In this document: positions 35,663 to 44,699 of the stretch, piece by piece | Layout: every line of letters starts with the position of its first letter | Numbering within the stretch: position 1 is the stretch's first letter | From: Chitinophaga vietnamensis | GTDB lineage: Bacteria; Bacteroidota; Bacteroidia; Chitinophagales; Chitinophagaceae | Direction of reading: 5' to 3' | DNA length: 64,000 nucleotides | NCBI RefSeq assembly: GCF_902167635.1 | Contig: NZ_CABHMS010000005.1 | Location: forward strand, 124,001 to 188,000 | The notes under the pieces: generated by a model | Told to the model about the DNA's origin: nothing | Databases searched by the model: none | Seen by the model: only the letters and a program-made list of their open reading frames with translations | Made by a program: the position numbers and the translations under genes

Positions 35663-37141
35663 TTATCTGGGATTGAGTTCAAGGCCGGAGCTCTGCGCTT
35701 CCTGCGGTATCTGTACTACCCGTCTTGGATCGTTCGGACCGAGGGTCATCCTGGTTTTGTTATCGCGGGTATTATGTGTTACCGGAAGTTTGTGACGCAG
35801 GATATCGAACCAGCGCAATCCTTCGAAGAGAAACTCTACCCTTTTGAAATCGAGGATATTGTTGATGAGCGCGGCTCTCAGGTCTACTGTGCCATAGAAA
35901 TTGGTGATCTTGTCGCGGGTGAGTTTGTGCGCTACAGGATCGTAGTAGTTGTGCGCGTTTTGATCGATGATCATACGTTGACTGGCATACGTATTGAGAT
36001 CGGCGATGGCGGCATCGTAGTTACCCAGTTCGGTGTTGGCCTCGGCACGGTTGAAGAGCACTTCTTCTGCGGTGAGCAACGGCACCATATCATAGGCATT
36101 ACCGATATTGGCATTGATATCTGTTCTGATGAACAGCTCATTGAACTTGGGCGTGAAATAGGTTTCCGGCGTGCCATAGAACATAAAGCCATAGAGGCCC
36201 CCGGTGGAATTATTGCCCCATACTACGCCTTGCAGGATGTTCACATCGCAGCCATAGGCATTGCTGCGCAGCGATCTTGCCCACAGGGAAGCGGTTTCCA
36301 CGAGCAGGAGATTGGCTTTGGTGGTGGCTTGCGTGTATACTTTTCTTTTCACCAGCGGCTCCAGTCCCTGAAATTCCTGCGAGTTGATCGGACGCAGGTA
36401 AGGCAATGCGTTGCCGGAAGGAAATGTGAGATTGGCATGTTGTACTACCTGTTGATAATCTTTTTTGAAGAGATAGAAACGGGTGGCGAAGGCGTGTGCA
36501 GCCGCCCTGGTGAAGTGATAAGAGGGAGCGCCTTTGTAGGAGTTATCATCTATCAACGGTAATCCTTCTGTCAGGTCTTTCTCTATCATATCATACACGT
36601 ATTTCACTGTTTTTCGTTCATACTTGCCCGTTACTACGTTCTCCGGAGCGGTTACATAAGGGATGCCGGGATCAGAGGCGGCAGTATTGGGGTTGTAGAC
36701 TTTAGCATAGATGGTAACGAGCATGAAGTGCGCGTAGGCGCGTGCGAGCAGCGCTTCGCCTTTGCTGGCAGCATAGCTGGCAGGATCGGATGCTTCGCCG
36801 ATCACGCGCAAAGCCTCGTTGGCAGCGGCGATGGCGGCATAGGCCTTTTGCCAGTAGAAGTCGGGCGAATCTTCTTCCCGGTAAGGTACATCGTTCCATT
36901 TCCATGATTCACGGTTCACGATGTCGTTGGGAGCGACGCCTTTATCTTGCGCATTGTCGCTCATTGCTTCCAGGAAAGGAATATAGTTGGCGCGGGGATA
37001 GGCGCTGGTAAGCAGTTCCGCTACTTTGGAAGGGCTGTTCACATCGGTGCGCTGGTCGGGTACCTGCTCCAGGTATTTTTTGCAACCTGGTGCGGTGGCC
37101 AGCAGTACTAACGCTGATATATATACGAATTTTCTTTTCAT
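35663..37141 (-). CDS. SusD/RagB-family outer-membrane lipoprotein
   Basis: The 492-residue surface lipoprotein captures substrate for its SusC partner. The start at 37141 (MKRKFVYISALVLL) gives a clean signal peptide with Cys in APGCKKYLE. Family features include the helical tetratricopeptide-like body (LLARAYAHFMLVTIYAKVYN), the ETYFTPKFNELF region, and the closing RVEFLFEGLRWFDILRHKLP. Only 10 bases separate it from the SusC stop. The partner proteins suggest a peptide or siderophore-like substrate rather than a polysaccharide, as no glycosidase is nearby. Confidence 0.93.
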   Translation of the reverse strand: MKRKFVYISALVLLATAPGCKKYLEQVPDQRTDVNSPSKVAELLTSAYPRANYIPFLEAMSDNAQDKGVAPNDIVNRESWKWNDVPYREEDSPDFYWQKAYAAIAAANEALRVIGEASDPASYAASKGEALLARAYAHFMLVTIYAKVYNPNTAASDPGIPYVTAPENVVTGKYERKTVKYVYDMIEKDLTEGLPLIDDNSYKGAPSYHFTRAAAHAFATRFYLFKKDYQQVVQHANLTFPSGNALPYLRPINSQEFQGLEPLVKRKVYTQATTKANLLLVETASLWARSLRSNAYGCDVNILQGVVWGNNSTGGLYGFMFYGTPETYFTPKFNELFIRTDINANIGNAYDMVPLLTAEEVLFNRAEANTELGNYDAAIADLNTYASQRMIIDQNAHNYYDPVAHKLTRDKITNFYGTVDLRAALINNILDFKRVEFLFEGLRWFDILRHKLPVTHNTRDNKTRMTLGPNDPRRVVQIPQEAQSSGLELNPR

Positions 37142-37151
37142 GGCTGAGAAA

Positions 37152-40100
37152 TTAGAAACCAACTTTTACGGATAAGGTGTACTGTTTGGGTATGGGCAGG
37201 GCCACGCCGCCAGACTGGAAGAACTCAGGATCCTGGCCTTTCAGCTTGGGATCGGCGTAGATGAGCCAGGGGTTATTGGCCACCAGCGCCAGCGATGCGT
37301 TGTGCAGGCCGAGGGCATTGGTATAGCGCAAGGGCAGCGTATAGTTGAGTGATACCTGTTTCAGGCGGATGAAGCCTCCGTCGGCAACGCGCGCGCTGGA
37401 ATAGTTGTAGGTATAATAAGGTGTGACGCCGCCGAGATACATATTGGTACGCACATCCAGCAGGGCAGGTATCTGGGTGATTTTTTCATCACCGGTTTGC
37501 TGCCAGCGGTCGAGGTATTCTTTAGGCAGCGCGGAGAGATCGGAATAGCGCTGATCGAATACAGGGTTCATGCGCACTTTGCTGCCAGCGCTGAAAGTGA
37601 CCAATGCAGAGAGCGTGAAATCCTTGTAGCGTAAGGAGTTGAAGAAACCGCCGGTTATTTTCGGGTCCACCGGGCCTTCGTACTTGAGGTATTTGGTTAC
37701 CTGGCTTTGCAGGTTCACATTGTTGCTCAGTTCTCCTTTTTCGTTGATGAAGGTAGGTGCGCCATCGTAAGCCCCTAATCCTTTGAAGTCGATCGAGAAG
37801 AGGCCTCTGTATGGATAACCCAGCTGCGGACCGCCATCAGGGGCTACGAGCGTCCAGATGTCGGGATTGGTTTTTACGTTGGTGATTTTATTTTCATTCC
37901 AGGCGGCGGTGAGTTGCGAGCGGAAGCCCCAGTCGCGCTGCTGGATGATAGTGCCGCCCACAGTGAGTTCCAGCCCTTTGGATTTCATGTCGGCATAGTT
38001 GGCATTTTTGATGAACTGACCGCCGATGCCGCCGGTGCGGATAGGGCTGATCAGGTCAAAGCCATCGCGCTTATATGCATCGATGGTGAAGGTGAGCCTT
38101 TCCTGGAACAGGCCCGCATCTATGCCGATGTTGGTTTCATATTGCTTTTCCCATGTGAGCTCGCGGTTTTCGAGGTCGGTGATGTTGATCACAGATTCGA
38201 TCTCATCGAGGTAGGGCCTGTTGGTGCGGCCGCTGCGGGTGATGAGGCTGGAATTGGTAGCGCGGCCCATGCTGGCGGTGAGGCCATAGGTGGCGCGCAG
38301 GGTGAGCCTGTTGACGGCCCGCAGCTGTTTCATAAATTCTTCCGTATCCATATTCCATGATCCGCTCACGTTCCAGGTGGGCAGCCAGCGTGCAGTGCGG
38401 GACTTGCCGAGCAGGTTGGAGCCATCATATCGGATGGTACCGTTGAGATTGTATTTTCCTTTGTAAGAGTAGGCGCCGTTAGCCATGTAAGCGAGGAAAC
38501 GATCGTAGTAAGTGCTCATGCCATAGAAGTCGAAATTGCCTTCGATGGCCTGTTTCACGATGCGGGGATCTACATAAGGCACGCCGCCTTTATCGAACTG
38601 ATAGCCGTAACCGTTGGAGAACTTGGTCTGGCGGTCGGCATAGCGCAATTCCTGTGAAGCGTATAACAGGAACTGGTGCGTATTGTTATACAGCTTGCTC
38701 CATTCGAGCGAGTTGCGGATATTATAACTAACAAGGTAATCGTCGTTGGTATTGTAAAAGCCGCCATAGGGCAAAACCACTACAGGTATGGCTTCCGGGT
38801 CATCGGGATTGCGGTAGAGGAACTTGTTATTATCTGCGATGGTAGATGTTTGGTTGGCGCGGTAGGCCATCGCCATGTTGGAGTTTTCTCTCACCTTGTG
38901 TTCGCGGTTTGTTTTGGCATAGCGCAAAGCCCCGAGGAAGGAGTATTTCAGCGTAGGCTTGATCTTGTAACTGGCTTCTCCCTGCAACTTTAGGTCTATC
39001 ATGGTGAGGTCGAGGGTATTGTTGCGTAGCTCGTTCAGGATGTTGAACGGCGCATAGTTACGGCGGAAATATTCGAGGTTGCCTTTTTCGTCATAGGCAG
39101 TGAGGGTGCGGCTGGTATTGAGCGCATAACTGAAAGGGTTGATATCGAAATCGCGGTCAAATTTACCTTCAACAGGATTGCTCACGCGACCGATGCTGCC
39201 GGGCGCCCGCTGATCCCTGATAGAGCCCTGTGTAATGAGGCCCACCGTGAGTTTCGGGCTGATGTTGAAATTAGCGCGTGCGTTGCCCGTGAAACGTTTT
39301 ACTTTATCTCCCACGGTCCATCCGTTATCATTCAGGAAGCTGGTGGAGAAATACAGTTGTGATTTATCGGTGCCGGAAGAGATGCTGAGCGAGTGTTCCT
39401 GCATGAGCGAGTTGCGGAACAGCACATCAAACCAGTCGGTGTTGGCGAGTGCATATCGCTTTAAAAAATCGTTCCGGTGTTGTTCATCATTCACCAGTTT
39501 ATTCTGGGAGATGAGTTCCGCCATTTTCGTATATACGCCACCGTCCTGTTTGTTGGAAATATCGCCATAGTTAAGCCAGCCGAAGTTTTCCATGGATTTG
39601 TATACCGACATCTGGTCGGCGGAGTTCATGATGTTGTAATTGTTATAAGTAGGTTTGATATAGGTAGAGAAGTTACCGGTATAGGAGATGAGCGGTTTGC
39701 CTACGCGTCCTTTTTTGGTGGTGATCACTACTACGCCGTTCATTGCGCGGGCGCCGTACATGGCGGTGGCGGCGGCATCTTTCAATATCTGGAAACTCTC
39801 GATATCATCCGGGTTGAGGCCCGCCACAGAAGAGCCCAGGAGGGTGGTAGGATCGCCGGTAGATAATTGTTCGTTGGATACGTTCACCACATCTTCCAGC
39901 ACGATGCCATCCACTACCCACAGCGGTTTGTTATCGCCGGTGATGGAGGTAGCGCCACGTACGCGGATCTTGGGAGCGGCGCCGAAAGTGCCGGATACAT
40001 TCTGGATGGAAACCCCTGCCACGCGGCCTTCCAGCATGCGGCTCACGTCGGTGATGCCATCGCGTTTCACATCGGAGGCTTTGAGTGAGGCGGCGGAACC

Positions 40101-40745
40101 GGTGAACAGTTTGCGGTCTATCGTTTGATAACCGGTGACTACCACCTGGTTCAGGTTGGTCACATTTTCTTCCAGTGTGATGATGATGGCTTTGTCGGCA
40201 TTGGCTTTTGCTTCCTGTGATTTATATCCGACCATGGAGAATACCAGTGTGGCGCCGGGTTTCACGCGGAGGGTAAAATCGCCTTTGCTATCGGTGGCGG
40301 TGCCATTGGTAGTGCCTTTTTCCACTACGCTGATGCCGGGTACGAAGCTGGCGTCGCCGGCTTCGCTGCGGGTGCCTACGCGTCCTTTTACGGTAATGCG
40401 TTCCTGTTGTTGTGGTGTGGCAGCTGTTTGTGCGGAACGGGTGAGCACTACTTTATCGCCTATTACCTTGCAGGCGATGCCTTTGTTCTCAAGCAGGTGT
40501 AAGGCTTGCTGCATCGACAGTTTGTCGGGATCGAGTTCCACATTCATTTCTTTATTGATGACTGCGGCGTCGTACACAAAAACGATATTGTACTTCTTTT
40601 CCATCCTGTTGAGGACGACTTCGAGTTTTTCCCTGTCCTGTTCATTATTCGCAGGTACTGCCTGGCTTTCGAGGCAGATGAGGGAAAGCAGTACAAAGAG
40701 GAGTTTCGATTTTGGTCGCTTCTTTTTGTTACGGATTTCAAACAT
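37152..40745 (-). CDS. SusC/RagA TonB-dependent transporter with STN domain
   Basis: This 1197-residue outer-membrane transporter has, in order, a signal peptide and an STN signalling domain (about 40-105, with KYNIVFVYD). A carboxypeptidase-like beta domain (about 115-195, FSMVGYKSQE) comes next, then the plug (VVVTGYQTIDRKLFTGS; RVRGATSITGDNKPLWVVDG) and a 22-strand barrel ending in LSVKVGF. The STN domain and the adjacent FecR and sigma genes indicate surface-to-nucleus-type signalling in which substrate binding induces the operon. It pairs with the SusD gene downstream. Confidence 0.94.
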   Translation of the reverse strand: MFEIRNKKKRPKSKLLFVLLSLICLESQAVPANNEQDREKLEVVLNRMEKKYNIVFVYDAAVINKEMNVELDPDKLSMQQALHLLENKGIACKVIGDKVVLTRSAQTAATPQQQERITVKGRVGTRSEAGDASFVPGISVVEKGTTNGTATDSKGDFTLRVKPGATLVFSMVGYKSQEAKANADKAIIITLEENVTNLNQVVVTGYQTIDRKLFTGSAASLKASDVKRDGITDVSRMLEGRVAGVSIQNVSGTFGAAPKIRVRGATSITGDNKPLWVVDGIVLEDVVNVSNEQLSTGDPTTLLGSSVAGLNPDDIESFQILKDAAATAMYGARAMNGVVVITTKKGRVGKPLISYTGNFSTYIKPTYNNYNIMNSADQMSVYKSMENFGWLNYGDISNKQDGGVYTKMAELISQNKLVNDEQHRNDFLKRYALANTDWFDVLFRNSLMQEHSLSISSGTDKSQLYFSTSFLNDNGWTVGDKVKRFTGNARANFNISPKLTVGLITQGSIRDQRAPGSIGRVSNPVEGKFDRDFDINPFSYALNTSRTLTAYDEKGNLEYFRRNYAPFNILNELRNNTLDLTMIDLKLQGEASYKIKPTLKYSFLGALRYAKTNREHKVRENSNMAMAYRANQTSTIADNNKFLYRNPDDPEAIPVVVLPYGGFYNTNDDYLVSYNIRNSLEWSKLYNNTHQFLLYASQELRYADRQTKFSNGYGYQFDKGGVPYVDPRIVKQAIEGNFDFYGMSTYYDRFLAYMANGAYSYKGKYNLNGTIRYDGSNLLGKSRTARWLPTWNVSGSWNMDTEEFMKQLRAVNRLTLRATYGLTASMGRATNSSLITRSGRTNRPYLDEIESVINITDLENRELTWEKQYETNIGIDAGLFQERLTFTIDAYKRDGFDLISPIRTGGIGGQFIKNANYADMKSKGLELTVGGTIIQQRDWGFRSQLTAAWNENKITNVKTNPDIWTLVAPDGGPQLGYPYRGLFSIDFKGLGAYDGAPTFINEKGELSNNVNLQSQVTKYLKYEGPVDPKITGGFFNSLRYKDFTLSALVTFSAGSKVRMNPVFDQRYSDLSALPKEYLDRWQQTGDEKITQIPALLDVRTNMYLGGVTPYYTYNYSSARVADGGFIRLKQVSLNYTLPLRYTNALGLHNASLALVANNPWLIYADPKLKGQDPEFFQSGGVALPIPKQYTLSVKVGF

Positions 40746-40919
40746 CGTATTGAATTATTATAGGTTAAACATATAGGGTGCAGGCATTGCCGGCGCTGTG
40801 TGGGAGCACGGTTCCGGTAGCCGGCAGATTTGGTTGATGCCGAGGCACAGGGCTTTTGGGCATAGAGGGACAACGCAGGATGAAAGGCCGATAACGGGCA
40901 GAAGATGCTACAGTACAGC

Positions 40920-41894
40920 TTAGCGACCCGTTATAATGATGGTGTCGCGATGTTGTACCACAGTGATCGGATAAGCAGCTTGTAATACTGCAAGTACTTC
41001 TTCCAGTTTGTTCCTCTTAAAAGTGGCATTCAGTTTTTTCAGTGGAATCTTGCCTTGCAGGCTGATCTTGACCTGGTAGAGGGATTCCATTGCGCTGCAT
41101 ACTTCCATCAGGGGCGCGTCTATGAACACCAGTTCATGTGTGAGCCAGGCGTCGTTGTTGCTGGTGGCGGCATTGAACGGTGTAGCTTCCCCGGTGGAAA
41201 GATCGAAGGCGAGGCCGTCGCCGGCCGACAGGACGCTGGCCTGTGGGTGGCGCTGACCGCCGTCGAATTGCACCTTACCTGTCTTAACGCCAACGTCTAC
41301 ACGATTATTAGACAGTTGCATGTTAAATGATGTGCCGAGTACGGTAACGCTCGCACTGCCGGCTTTAACGATAAATGGTTGAATGGCATTGGTATTCACC
41401 TCAAAAAAGACATTTCCCTGCTCCAGGATCACGGTGCGGGAGGCCTTCATTTTTTCCGGAAATTTTATTTTGCTGTACTTATCGAGGTATACTTTTGAGC
41501 CATCCGGCAACCGGATGGAGTCGATATTGCCGGCCAGGGTATTCTTTTCGAGATACGCTGCGTGCGGCCGGAAGAGGAACCAGGCGAGGGCGAGCAGGGG
41601 TATGGTAACGGCGGCGGCTACACGGAACCATTTGTAGCGGCGTACCGGTTGCAGGCCGGGGGTATCATCGGGCGGTAATGCTGCATGGAGGCGGGCGATA
41701 GCGGCCGGCAGGGAAAGTTCGTCGAGCGCTTTTGTTTCGGCGGCAAGTTCCCATAGCTGCTGTACCTGCCGGTAGAGAGCTTCGTGGCCCGGCGATTGTG
41801 CCAGCCATTGCTGTACCTGCTCCTGCAAAGCCGTATTACCGGGATCGTTGAGATGTTGTACCAGCTGCTGCCAGTAGTTTGTTTCCTGTTCCAT
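40920..41894 (-). CDS. FecR-family anti-sigma factor
   Basis: The 324-residue single-pass inner-membrane protein has an N-terminal cytoplasmic part (about 1-75), a membrane helix (about 84-103, VAAAVTIPLLALAWFLF) and a periplasmic FecR domain. That domain is marked by LPDGSKVYLD, GNVFFEVN, VTVLGTSFNM and VKTGKVQF. A C-terminal DUF4974-like segment follows. It would hold the sigma factor encoded just upstream until the STN domain of the SusC protein signals. The gap to susC is 174 bases and holds no clear promoter. Confidence 0.92.
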   Translation of the reverse strand: MEQETNYWQQLVQHLNDPGNTALQEQVQQWLAQSPGHEALYRQVQQLWELAAETKALDELSLPAAIARLHAALPPDDTPGLQPVRRYKWFRVAAAVTIPLLALAWFLFRPHAAYLEKNTLAGNIDSIRLPDGSKVYLDKYSKIKFPEKMKASRTVILEQGNVFFEVNTNAIQPFIVKAGSASVTVLGTSFNMQLSNNRVDVGVKTGKVQFDGGQRHPQASVLSAGDGLAFDLSTGEATPFNAATSNNDAWLTHELVFIDAPLMEVCSAMESLYQVKISLQGKIPLKKLNATFKRNKLEEVLAVLQAAYPITVVQHRDTIIITGR

Positions 41895-41971
41895 GAAAGT
41901 GGCGCCTTTGATAAATGATACAATCGGGAAGATGGGGTACCCCCAGGGTTACACAAAGATTTTTTACATAT

Positions 41972-42613
41972 TTATATAGATAATATATTATTGGCAGTGA
42001 CGAGCAGGAAGAGCTGCATCAGCCGGAGATTGGCGCTATAGTCGCGGGTATTATTAGGTCCGAGGAAGAGTTGTTCGCGTAATATTTTCAGGGCATTGAT
42101 GATGTGGTTTTCCACGGTTTTCTCGGAGATGCCCAGCTGTTCGGCGATTTCGCGGTAGCGGAGGCCATCGAAGCGGCTCATCTTGAAAACTTTGCGGCAT
42201 TGGGGCGGCAGCTTTTCTATTTCCTGGTATATCATCACTTTCAGTTCCTGTTCTTCCTGCAGGTGATGCAGGTAGCTATCACTAAGGGTTTCCGCGATGG
42301 CGGAGTGATGTTTGGCGATATTTTTTTCTTTCTTGAGATAATTGAGGCAATGGTTGATGACGGCGCGATAGAGATAGGCGCGGAGCGCGCCGTTTTCGTT
42401 GAGCAGGGAGGGTTGTTCCCATATGCGGATGAATACTTCCTGCACCAGCTCCTGTGCGATACCGGCATCTTTCACGTAGCGCCAGGCCGTGATGGCAAGT
42501 TCCCTGAAATGGCGCTCATACACATAGGTAAAGATTTGTCTGCTTCCTTCGTGGATGCCCCGGATCAATGCTGCTTCGCTTTGCTGGCTGATATTGCTGG
42601 TGTTCACCATCAT
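41972..42613 (-). CDS. ECF RNA polymerase sigma factor
   Basis: This sigma-70 family factor has region 2 (YVKDAGIAQELVQEVFIRIWE) and region 4 (LPPQCRKVFKMSRFDGLRYREIAEQLGISEKTVENHI). The open frame begins at 42697, but the added N-terminus is unlike the family, so I place the start at one of the twin ATG codons at 42613/42610. The protein is then about 213 residues. It leads the operon with FecR, SusC, SusD, the metallohydrolase and the DUF4302 genes, and it probably activates it. Confidence 0.9.
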   Translation of the reverse strand: MMVNTSNISQQSEAALIRGIHEGSRQIFTYVYERHFRELAITAWRYVKDAGIAQELVQEVFIRIWEQPSLLNENGALRAYLYRAVINHCLNYLKKEKNIAKHHSAIAETLSDSYLHHLQEEQELKVMIYQEIEKLPPQCRKVFKMSRFDGLRYREIAEQLGISEKTVENHIINALKILREQLFLGPNNTRDYSANLRLMQLFLLVTANNILSI

Positions 42614-42705
42614 TTCGTCCTCTATATAGGTATATGATGAAAAGGTAAAAAAATATTGCAAATATCCGGCATAATTAGTGCTGGGTGGTGTGTTCAAACG
42701 ATCAC

Positions 42706-44013
42706 ATGCCCATCATCCAAGACCTGGAAATTACGCGGCAGCTGCTGCCGCTGATCAATTTTACCCATAACCGTTTTGCGCAGGAAATGCTGACCGGTAT
42801 CCTGCAGGATCTGCCGCCGGATAAAAAAGGCGTGCTGGAAAAGCAGGCAGTGATACGAACGATCATTGATAACGGTTACGTACATACGAAATTAACTTAT
42901 CACCCGCATGATTTTGAAGAGGTATACCATTTCTTGCAGCAGTTGCAGGAACAGGCGATCCGTTTTGATGACAATAACCTGGTAGCGGGCTGGCAGCTGT
43001 GGCGCCAGCGCAGTTACCGTTTTACGCTGCGGGCAAAACTGGCGCAGGCGGTGTTGTTCTTTGAGCAGGTAGATCGTTACTTCAGGGATGTGCAGGCGGA
43101 AAGCTTTGCTGGCGGCCTGTTAGCGGAGCCGGTAACGCAATTGAAAACATTCCTCAAAGAGCTGGATGCGCCTTCCCTGGCGCCTGAAGTGCGACAGGGA
43201 AATAATCGTCTTGCCGATGAAGTCAGGCTTTTGCAATTGTTCAGCCGCGATATCCGGCTGGCGGCTTTGCAGGGTTTCTGGCGGGCCTTCTTTTTATATG
43301 AGGCCTGGCATTCGCTGGCGCAGGCGGTAGTGCAGCATAACTGGTGCCTGCCGGTGTTTCAGGAGGAAGGTATTCATCTCCGGCAGTGCTATCATCCCTT
43401 GTTGCGGCAGCCGGTGAAGAATGATCTGCATAGCCGGGCGCGGGTATTGCTGCTCACCGGACCGAACATGTCTGGCAAATCCACGCTGCTAAAGACTTTG
43501 GGCCTGTGCGTATACCTGGCGCATGCAGGCATGGGGGTGCCCGCGGCAGCATGCAGCCTGCCTTTTTTCGATGATATTGCAGTGGTGATACAGCTCAATG
43601 ATGATTTGAGAAATGGTTACAGTCATTTTATGATGGAGGTACAACATTTGAAACAGGTGGTACAAACGGCGGCAGCGGGCCGTTGTTGCTTTGCGGTGTT
43701 CGATGAATTGTTCCGCGGCACCAATGTGGATGATGCGCTGGAATTGTCGGTGCAAACGATCGGCGGACTGGCAACTTTTCCGCGGGGATTTTTTGTGATC
43801 TCTACGCATCTGTATCAACTGAAGCAGTTGCTGCCGCCAGTTGCTGCTGTGGAAGCGGGTTTCATTGAATGCAGCCTGGAAGGTAAGCGGCCGGTGTTCG
43901 CTTATCGCCTGCAAAGTGGATGGTCTGATTTGAAGATCGGGAAACTTATTTTTGAACAGGAGGGATTGCCATTATTATTGCAGCAGGCGGCGGTTTCATC
44001 TCTCAAAAAATAA
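42706..44013 (+). CDS. MutS-like DNA-binding ATPase, short form
   Basis: The product has about 435 residues, with the start placed at 42706 (MPIIQDLEI). It carries a helical core (MutS domain III-like, about 1-220) and the MutS ATPase domain. The ATPase domain has P-loop TGPNMSGKSTLL, the NDDLRNGYSHFMMEV signature, Walker B FAVFDELFRGTN and a closing STH. The mismatch-recognition domain I is absent, as are domain II and a C-terminal Smr nuclease. It belongs to the short MutS-related proteins common in Bacteroidota, whose role is not established, and is unlikely to start mismatch repair itself. Confidence 0.88.
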   Translation: MPIIQDLEITRQLLPLINFTHNRFAQEMLTGILQDLPPDKKGVLEKQAVIRTIIDNGYVHTKLTYHPHDFEEVYHFLQQLQEQAIRFDDNNLVAGWQLWRQRSYRFTLRAKLAQAVLFFEQVDRYFRDVQAESFAGGLLAEPVTQLKTFLKELDAPSLAPEVRQGNNRLADEVRLLQLFSRDIRLAALQGFWRAFFLYEAWHSLAQAVVQHNWCLPVFQEEGIHLRQCYHPLLRQPVKNDLHSRARVLLLTGPNMSGKSTLLKTLGLCVYLAHAGMGVPAAACSLPFFDDIAVVIQLNDDLRNGYSHFMMEVQHLKQVVQTAAAGRCCFAVFDELFRGTNVDDALELSVQTIGGLATFPRGFFVISTHLYQLKQLLPPVAAVEAGFIECSLEGKRPVFAYRLQSGWSDLKIGKLIFEQEGLPLLLQQAAVSSLKK

Positions 44014-44699
44014 CCGCTAAAATTAAAAATTATCTCTTCCGTGATAATATTTCATCAGCCCGAAAAAAAATTGCAAAAACGTTTTAGTTGTCGGGAAATA
44101 TTTCTATTTTTAACGTGAAGATGTAGCATTTGTGAAAACCGGAAGCATCTGTATTGTTCTATCAATCAAGAGGGAAAAGCTAACGTCTTTTTGAAAAAAC
44201 CAATGTCACGTTTTATTCAGCGTAGTGGCCAAATCATTGTAAAAAAAGATCTCTTAACAAAAGCATGTAAAACAAACACGTCATGAAATATTCTTTTAGG
44301 AAGAAAGATAGCTAAATCGATTTTCTTCTGAATTTTCACGTTAAGGTATACGGCCTCGATCACCGGATTTTTGTTTCAGCATAACAGCTGGCATTAGCCG
44401 TTGTTGCTATTGCCTGAAGCAGCGAACCGGGTATTCACGTTATGGCGTTGCAGGTTCCGGACAGATTGATGCCCGTTCTGAAAAGTCTTTTTTTTATCAC
44501 ACATGTAAAACTGATTGTTGCTTACTTGTCATCTAACGTCATCGGCTATACGAAATAAATAGCCCATGCAATGGTGCGCTGCGCATCTCACCCAAAGACT
44601 TCCCTTTTATTACTCACCACCGCATTCAGCCGGGGTGCCTGGGCATGCTTTGCTAAAACGTTTTTGCGCGCCATTTTATTCACCAAAAAACCAAAACGT
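44014..44699. other. Long intergenic region upstream of a SusC gene
   Basis: No convincing gene was found in 686 bases. A 10-codon open frame starts at 44284 (MKYSFRKKDS) and could be a leader peptide, but nothing else supports it. No exact TAnnTTTG box was seen, and AT-rich sequence dominates the first half. In-frame codons from 44571 to 44699 precede the SusC signal peptide and are judged untranslated. The length suggests a long 5' leader or distant promoter for the SusC/SusD operon. Confidence 0.5.

Noticed and set aside
44014-44570. Search for a cobalamin or other riboswitch ahead of SusC
   Set aside because: No conserved riboswitch core could be recognised by eye, so only the long gap is reported.
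44571-44699. N-terminal extension of the SusC gene
   Set aside because: The 43 extra codons precede a normal signal peptide starting at 44700 and do not resemble a SusC N-terminus.
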